A DNA stretch of 9,509 nucleotides from an uncultured Angelakisella sp. (GTDB lineage Bacteria; Bacillota; Clostridia; Oscillospirales; Ruminococcaceae): contig CALGIL010000284.1 of the NCBI GenBank assembly GCA_937914895.1, positions 1 to 9,509 on the forward strand, given 5' to 3'. A program made the translations under genes and the position numbers. Shown here one piece after another: positions 5,709-9,509 of the stretch; position 1 is the stretch's first letter; every line of letters starts with the position of its first letter. The notes under the pieces were generated by a model that was given only the letters and a program-made list of their open reading frames with translations, was not told the DNA's origin and made no database searches.

Positions 5709-5737
5709 AGTCTACACCATCCGCCCCGGTTTCTCAA
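5709..5737 (-). promoter_or_regulatory. Promoter of the XRE regulator gene
   Basis: On the minus strand, TTGAGA (5732-5737, 5 of 6 to TTGACA) is followed by a 17-base spacer and TAGACT (5709-5714, 4 of 6 to TATAAT). The start codon is about 33 bases from the -10 box. Because no clear terminator separates the upstream permease gene, the regulator may also be read through from that gene. Confidence 0.6.
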
Positions 5738-5766
5738 CCGAAGGGTCGTTTACCCGCCTCGACCGG

Positions 5767-5788
5767 AAGTCGAGCCGAAGTCGAGCCG
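5767..5788. repeat. Tandem 11-bp direct repeat
   Basis: AAGTCGAGCCG occurs twice head to tail (5767-5777, 5778-5788), starting 4 bases beyond the permease stop codon. The GTCGAG core of either copy can pair with CTCGAC at 5758-5763, so the permease mRNA could form two alternative 6-bp hairpins here. No T run follows, so this is not a standard terminator. It may be a small local duplication. Confidence 0.7.
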
Positions 5789-5792
5789 CCGG

Positions 5793-7163
5793 TCAGACGG
5801 CCGGGCCGGAGCCGGGGTCCTCCTCCCCGGCGGTCCCAATCGCCTCCCGGTGGCCCTGGTAATACAGCAGGGCCGCCGCGATGACCGCCCCGCAGATGCA
5901 GAGATACCAGGGGAAGAGGGGATTGCTGAGGCCCCCCATGAGGATGAAGCAGGAGCCCACAATGGCCAGGGCCGGCACCGCATATCCCCACCAGACGCTG
6001 GAAATCTCCCCCGACCGCGCCAGGCGCATCACCGCGCCGTACAGAAAGATGTAGGCCAGGTAATTGACGGCGATGGAAATTTCCGACACGTCGGAGTTGG
6101 GCAGCAGCCCCCACCGCTGGGTGGCGTAATGGATGCCCATCCACAGCAGGCAGACCCCAAAGGACAGCGCCGCCGAAGGGACGGACGCCCCCATCCGGCC
6201 CTGGGCGGGGACAAAATGCCCGGCCCCAAAAAGCATTTTGCGCCGGGAAAGCGCCGCGGGCATCCGCAGCAGCCCCAGCACCAGCCCGTTGACGGTGCCC
6301 AGCACCGAAATGATGATGAAGACCAGCAGCACCTTTGCCCCGCCCGACCCCAGCAGCAGCTGGGCGGCGTAATAGGTGTGGTCCGGCCCCAGGGCCATAA
6401 TTTCCTCCGGGCCCAGCAGGGCGCAGACGCCCACAAAGTACAGGATGTACACGGCCAGAATCAGCAGGGGCGCAAACAGCAGGGCCAGGGGCAGGTTCCG
6501 CCGGCTGTCCTTAATTTCGTGGGCGATGGAGGTGGACACAATCCACCCGTCAAAGGAAAAGGCCACCGCGCCAATGGCGGCAATCCACCCGGAGGAGCCC
6601 GCCGTACTTTGCAGGTCCCTTGCCAGAAGCTCCCCGGGCCGGCCCCAGATAAGGCCCGCCGCGGCCAGCAGAACCAGAGGGATGAGTTTGATGACGGTGC
6701 TGGCGTTTTGGAAGTAGCCCCCCAGCCGCGCCGACAGCACGTTTTGGAGGAACAGCAGCGCCATCCAGCCCAGGCCGACAAGCACCTGGCGCTCCAGGGT
6801 GTTTTCCCACCCAAACAGGGTGCAGGTATAAATGCCGGCCACCCAGGATACCACCGCCGCCAGGGTGGGATAATATAAAAAGGTGTGGAACCACCCAAAG
6901 CAGCAGGCGATGCGGGGGCTGCAAAACTGTTCGGCGTAGGTGATCACCCCGCCGATTTTATCGCTGCGGGAGGCAAGCTGGGCAATGGCCAGGCTGCCAA
7001 AGACGATGCCAAAGGCGCACAGGCAGAAAATGACCACCCCCAGCAGCACATTGCCCCCGGTAAACACCAGAATGTTGTAGCTTTTGAAAAAAATACCGGA
7101 GCCGATGACAATGCCGGTAATCATGGCGACGGCGGTAAACAGACCGTACTTTCGCGGTTCCAT
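5793..7163 (-). CDS. APC-superfamily amino acid permease (SteT/LAT-like)
   Basis: A 456-residue inner-membrane amino acid transporter of the APC superfamily with about 12 hydrophobic helices. Helix 1 carries the family glycine motif GIVIGSGIF (residues 17-25). Similarity from memory to B. subtilis SteT (Ser/Thr exchanger) is seen in FQNASTVIKLIPLVLL, the FSFDGWIVSTSIAHEIKDSRRNLPLAL stretch (helix 6 region) and the SEISIAVNYLAYIFLYG stretch. The substrate is therefore an amino acid, but which one, and whether by exchange or symport, is unknown. ATG at 7161-7163 is chosen: GGGAGGGG (7171-7178) lies 7 bases upstream, whereas a TTG at 7181 has no site. The C-terminal tail is short and acidic (EEDPGSGPAV). 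It is transcribed away from the copper genes across a shared control region. Confidence 0.9.
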   Translation of the reverse strand: MEPRKYGLFTAVAMITGIVIGSGIFFKSYNILVFTGGNVLLGVVIFCLCAFGIVFGSLAIAQLASRSDKIGGVITYAEQFCSPRIACCFGWFHTFLYYPTLAAVVSWVAGIYTCTLFGWENTLERQVLVGLGWMALLFLQNVLSARLGGYFQNASTVIKLIPLVLLAAAGLIWGRPGELLARDLQSTAGSSGWIAAIGAVAFSFDGWIVSTSIAHEIKDSRRNLPLALLFAPLLILAVYILYFVGVCALLGPEEIMALGPDHTYYAAQLLLGSGGAKVLLVFIIISVLGTVNGLVLGLLRMPAALSRRKMLFGAGHFVPAQGRMGASVPSAALSFGVCLLWMGIHYATQRWGLLPNSDVSEISIAVNYLAYIFLYGAVMRLARSGEISSVWWGYAVPALAIVGSCFILMGGLSNPLFPWYLCICGAVIAAALLYYQGHREAIGTAGEEDPGSGPAV

Positions 7164-7295
7164 GGGCAAACCCCTCCCCAAAAATCAAAACTTACCTCTA
7201 TGGTTTTCCCCCACAGGGGCCGGTATAAGCGGAAAAAAGGCCGCTCCCTTTTAAAAATTATTCACAATTGGGACTTTTCTTTTGCGGCACGGGGT

Positions 7296-7324
7296 AGTAT
7301 AATAAAGAAAATATCATATACCAA
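7296..7324 (-). promoter_or_regulatory. Promoter of the APC permease gene
   Basis: On the minus strand, TTGGTA (7319-7324, 4 of 6) is followed by a 17-base spacer and TATACT (7296-7301, 5 of 6). Transcription would start near 7289, leaving a leader of about 125 bases before ATG. The boxes overlap the copper operon's -10 (7298-7303) and half of the 19-bp inverted repeat, so the two promoters can hardly be used at once. Confidence 0.5.
7298..7303 (+). promoter_or_regulatory. -10 box of the copper operon promoter
   Basis: A perfect TATAAT (7298-7303) lies 50 bases before the copZ-like start. The -35 position at 17 bases holds TTTTCT (7275-7280), only 3 of 6, and no better hexamer is found at 16-20 bases. 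The start of transcription would be near 7310, just before the inverted repeat at 7316-7334. Confidence 0.45.
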
Positions 7325-7334
7325 ACAGGTATAT
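7316..7334. promoter_or_regulatory. 19-bp inverted repeat, candidate copper-responsive operator
   Basis: ATATACC-AAACA-GGTATAT: perfect 7-base arms with a 5-base centre, just downstream of the predicted copper transcription start and over the -35 box of the divergent permease promoter. The ATACC...GGTAT half-sites recall CsoR operators, but the centre is shorter and lacks the G/C run of the known CsoR sites. It does not match the CopY TACAnnTGTA box. The role as an operator is inferred from position and symmetry. Confidence 0.5.
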
Positions 7335-7339
7335 ATAAT

Positions 7340-7345
7340 AGGAGG
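7340..7345 (+). promoter_or_regulatory. Ribosome binding site deciding the copZ-like start
   Basis: AGGAGG at 7340-7345 is only 2 bases from the ATG at 7348 but 8 bases from the ATG at 7354, so translation most likely begins at 7354. Confidence 0.75.
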
Positions 7346-7353
7346 AAATGACA

Positions 7354-7560
7354 ATGACTGCAACCATGAAGATCAGCGGCATGCACTGTGCCGGATGCTC
7401 CGCCAACCTGCAGCGGGCCCTGGGCCGCCAAAAGGGGGTTAAGACCGCCAGCGTGGATTTGGACAGCGCCACCGCCCGGGTAGAGTACGACGAGGCCATC
7501 ATCGACCTTGCGGGACTGAAAAAGGCCGTGGAGTCGGTGGGATACGACGTGGTGGACTGA
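7354..7560 (+). CDS. copZ: Copper chaperone, CopZ-like heavy-metal-associated domain protein
   Basis: A 68-residue cytosolic protein made of a single HMA domain. The metal loop is GMHCAGC (Cys12 and Cys15), the usual MxCxxC Cu(I) site. The rest follows the ferredoxin-like babbab fold: SANLQRALGRQKGV helix, KTASVDLDSATARVEYD strands, DLAGLKKAVESVGYDVV helix and strand. CopZ proteins carry Cu(I) to the exporter CopA and to a copper regulator. The gene lies 24 bases before copA and has an ideal ribosome site; transcription probably starts from the adjacent promoter. Other heavy metals cannot be excluded, but the pairing with a CPC-type ATPase makes copper most likely. Confidence 0.88.
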   Translation: MTATMKISGMHCAGCSANLQRALGRQKGVKTASVDLDSATARVEYDEAIIDLAGLKKAVESVGYDVVD

Positions 7561-7584
7561 TCCCGCCCAAAGGAGGGTCCGACA

Positions 7585-9509
7585 ATGACAACCAAACAAC
7601 TGAAGATTGGCGGTATGTACTGCGCCGCCTGCGCCGCCACCCTGGAAAAGGCTCTTTCCCGCCGGGAGGGGGTCCTTTCCGCATCGGTGAACATTGCCAC
7701 CGAGGAGGCCTACGTCCAGTATGACGAGGCCGTGGTGGACATGGCGGGCATTGACGAAACGGTGCAGAACAGCGGCTATTTTATCGCCGCCGACGAAACC
7801 CCCGAAAAGACCGCCCAGCGCAAAGACCGGGAGTACCAGGTGCTGAAGTGGCGCTTTATAATTGCCGCGGCGTTTGCGGTGCCGCTTTTTTACATTGCCA
7901 TGGCGCCCATGATCTCCTTTGTGCGCCTGCCCCTTCCGTCCTTTTTAAACCCCGACGCCCATCCGGCGGCCTATGCCGTCACCCAGCTGACCCTTTGCAT
8001 CCCGGTCATCGCGGCGGGGTATACCTTTTACACCGTGGGGTTTTTCCAGCTGTTCCGGCGCACCCCCAACATGGACAGCCTGATTGCGGTGGGCACCACC
8101 GCCGCCTTTTTATACAGCGTTTATTCCACCGCCCGCCTGCTGGGCGGCGACCATCACGCTTTGCACAGCCTTTACTATGAAAGCGCCTCTATGATCATCG
8201 CCCTGGTGCTGCTGGGCAAGGTGATGGAGACCCGCTCCAAGGGCCGGGCAGGGCAGGCCATCCAGCGGCTGATGGCCCTATCCCCCAAAACCGCCACCGT
8301 GGTCCGGGACGGCCAGGAGGTGACCCTTCCCCTGGAGGAGATCCGGGTGGGGGACACCCTGCTGGTGCGCCCGGGGGAGAAGATCCCCACCGACGGCGTG
8401 GTGCTGGAGGGGGAATCCTCGGTGGACGAGAGCATGCTGACCGGCGAGAGCATGCCGGTGGATAAGGCCCCCGGCGAAAAGGTGGTGGGCGCCACCATCA
8501 ACCAAAGCGGCTTTTTGACCGTGGAGGCCACCCGGGTGGGGCGGGATACCGCCCTGGCCCAAATCATCCGCCTGGTGGAGGACGCCCAGGGCTCCAAGGC
8601 GCCCATTGCCCGCCTGGCCGACCGGGTGGCGGGGGTCTTTGTGCCGGTGGTCATGGGGATCGCCCTGGCTGCGGCCGTCGCCTGGCTTATTGCCGGCGAA
8701 AGCTTTACCTTCGCGCTGACGGTGTTTATCTCGGTGCTGGTCATTGCCTGCCCCTGCGCCCTGGGCCTTGCCACCCCCACCGCCATTATGGTGGGCACCG
8801 GCAAGGGGGCCCAGCTGGGGGTGCTGTTTAAGGACGCCCAGGCCCTGGAGGCCATCAGCCATATCGACACCGTGGTCTTTGACAAAACCGGCACCATCAC
8901 CCAGGGGAAGCCCCAGGTGACCGACGTCCTGCCCCAGGGGCTGGAGGAGCGGGAGCTGCTGACCCTGGCCGCCGCCTGCGAACGGGGCAGCGAGCACCCC
9001 TTGGGCCAGGCCATTGTGTCCGCCGCGGTGGAACGGGATTTTGAGCTGCCCCAGGTGGAGGAATTCCAAAGCACCACCGGCAAGGGCGTATCCGGCCTTG
9101 TGGCCGGGCACCGGGTCCGGGTGGGCAGCGCCGCCTTTTTGGGGCTGGAGGAAGCCCCCGAGGCCGCCCGCCTGGCCGGGGAGGGCAAGACCCCCATGGC
9201 CGTGGAGGTGGACGGCGCCTATGCCGGCCTTATCGCCGTGGCCGACACCCTAAAGCCCGACAGCCCCGGGGCCATCCGCCGGCTGGAACAGATGGGGGTA
9301 TCTACCGCCATGATTACCGGGGACAACCGGCGCACCGCCCAGGCCATTGCCGCCCAGGCGGGCCTTAGCCAGGTGTTTGCCCAGGTGCTGCCCCAGGATA
9401 AGGCCGCCCATGTGGCCGACCTGCAGCGGCAGGGGGCCAAGGTGGCCATGGAGGGCGACGGCATCAACGACGCCCCGGCCCTGACCCCCGCCGACGTGGG
9501 GCTGGCCAT
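7585..9509 (+). CDS. copA: Cu(I)-exporting P1B-type ATPase, CopA-like (3' end outside window)
   Basis: First 641 codons of a copper-exporting P-type ATPase; the frame stays open to the window edge and roughly 100 residues are missing. Order of parts: one N-terminal HMA domain with MYCAAC (Cys13, Cys16), helices from about residue 90, the TM stretch [17 protein letters not shown], actuator-domain TGES (286-289), transmembrane metal site CPC (389-391), phosphorylation site DKTGT (Asp433), nucleotide-domain SEHPLG (His471-Pro472) and hinge GDGIND (624-629). CPC with an N-terminal HMA domain points to Cu(I) (P1B-1). The residue before GDGIND is Glu (AMEGDGIND) where relatives have Val. ATG at 7585 has AAAGGAGG about 8 bases upstream. 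It follows copZ by 24 bases, so one operon is likely. The last helices with the other Cu ligands are not visible. Confidence 0.95.
   Translation, partial: MTTKQLKIGGMYCAACAATLEKALSRREGVLSASVNIATEEAYVQYDEAVVDMAGIDETVQNSGYFIAADETPEKTAQRKDREYQVLKWRFIIAAAFAVPLFYIAMAPMISFVRLPLPSFLNPDAHPAAYAVTQLTLCIPVIAAGYTFYTVGFFQLFRRTPNMDSLIAVGTTAAFLYSVYSTARLLGGDHHALHSLYYESASMIIALVLLGKVMETRSKGRAGQAIQRLMALSPKTATVVRDGQEVTLPLEEIRVGDTLLVRPGEKIPTDGVVLEGESSVDESMLTGESMPVDKAPGEKVVGATINQSGFLTVEATRVGRDTALAQIIRLVEDAQGSKAPIARLADRVAGVFVPVVMGIALAAAVAWLIAGESFTFALTVFISVLVIACPCALGLATPTAIMVGTGKGAQLGVLFKDAQALEAISHIDTVVFDKTGTITQGKPQVTDVLPQGLEERELLTLAAACERGSEHPLGQAIVSAAVERDFELPQVEEFQSTTGKGVSGLVAGHRVRVGSAAFLGLEEAPEAARLAGEGKTPMAVEVDGAYAGLIAVADTLKPDSPGAIRRLEQMGVSTAMITGDNRRTAQAIAAQAGLSQVFAQVLPQDKAAHVADLQRQGAKVAMEGDGINDAPALTPADVGLA

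Noticed and set aside
7220..7260. AGCGG-CCGCT hairpin with nearby A and T runs as a terminator or riboswitch before the copper operon
   Set aside because: The stem is only 5 bp, the A and T runs are not adjacent to it in terminator order on either strand, and no riboswitch core is recognisable.
8175..9197. 340-codon open frame on the minus strand
   Set aside because: It is antisense to copA, whose P-type ATPase motifs are all in the plus frame. The product is Ser/Thr/Arg-rich without any domain.

Overview
The window is GC-rich, gene-dense bacterial DNA. It looks chromosomal and comes most likely from a high-GC member of the Clostridia, perhaps a gut Oscillospiraceae-type organism. Pointers are strong AGGAGG-type ribosome sites, a lone small clostridial-type ferredoxin, an XRE regulator with a membrane tail, a DUF6514-like small protein and a SteT-like permease. 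The taxon is inferred from gene style only. I see no rRNA, tRNA, CRISPR, transposase or phage gene.

Layout, left to right. (1) The 3' part of a patatin-like phospholipase gene, then a flavin reductase-family gene, both + strand and probably cotranscribed (1-1461). (2) Two small minus-strand genes, each with its own intrinsic terminator: a DUF6514-like protein (1536-1820) and a 49-residue Pro/Gln-rich protein (2014-2163) that is easy to miss. (3) A stand-alone 4Fe-4S ferredoxin (+, 2326-2517) closed by a strong terminator. (4) A complete polar amino acid ABC importer (+): binding lipoprotein, permease and ATPase (2764-5200). It has a recognisable promoter, a palindrome just upstream of it, a hairpin between the first two genes and a strong terminator at the end. 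(5) Two minus-strand genes: an XRE regulator with two membrane helices (5275-5676) and, upstream of it, a SteT-like APC amino acid permease (5793-7163). (6) An AT-rich divergent control region (7164-7353). (7) A copper operon (+): copZ-like chaperone and copA-like P1B ATPase, which runs off the window's right edge.

How the parts work together. The ABC importer and the APC permease suggest an amino acid-using lifestyle, and the ferredoxin and flavin reductase fit anaerobic redox metabolism. CopZ would hand Cu(I) to CopA for export. The copper genes and the APC permease appear to share one control region. A good minus-strand promoter for the permease overlaps the -10 box of the copper operon and a 19-bp inverted repeat that looks like an operator. 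No copper-responsive regulator gene lies in the window.

No large novel system is evident. The points most worth a second look are the Pro/Gln-rich mini-gene with a sigma-G-like -10 box, the overlapping copper/permease promoter region, the palindrome before the ABC importer, and a Glu just before the GDGxND motif of the copper ATPase.
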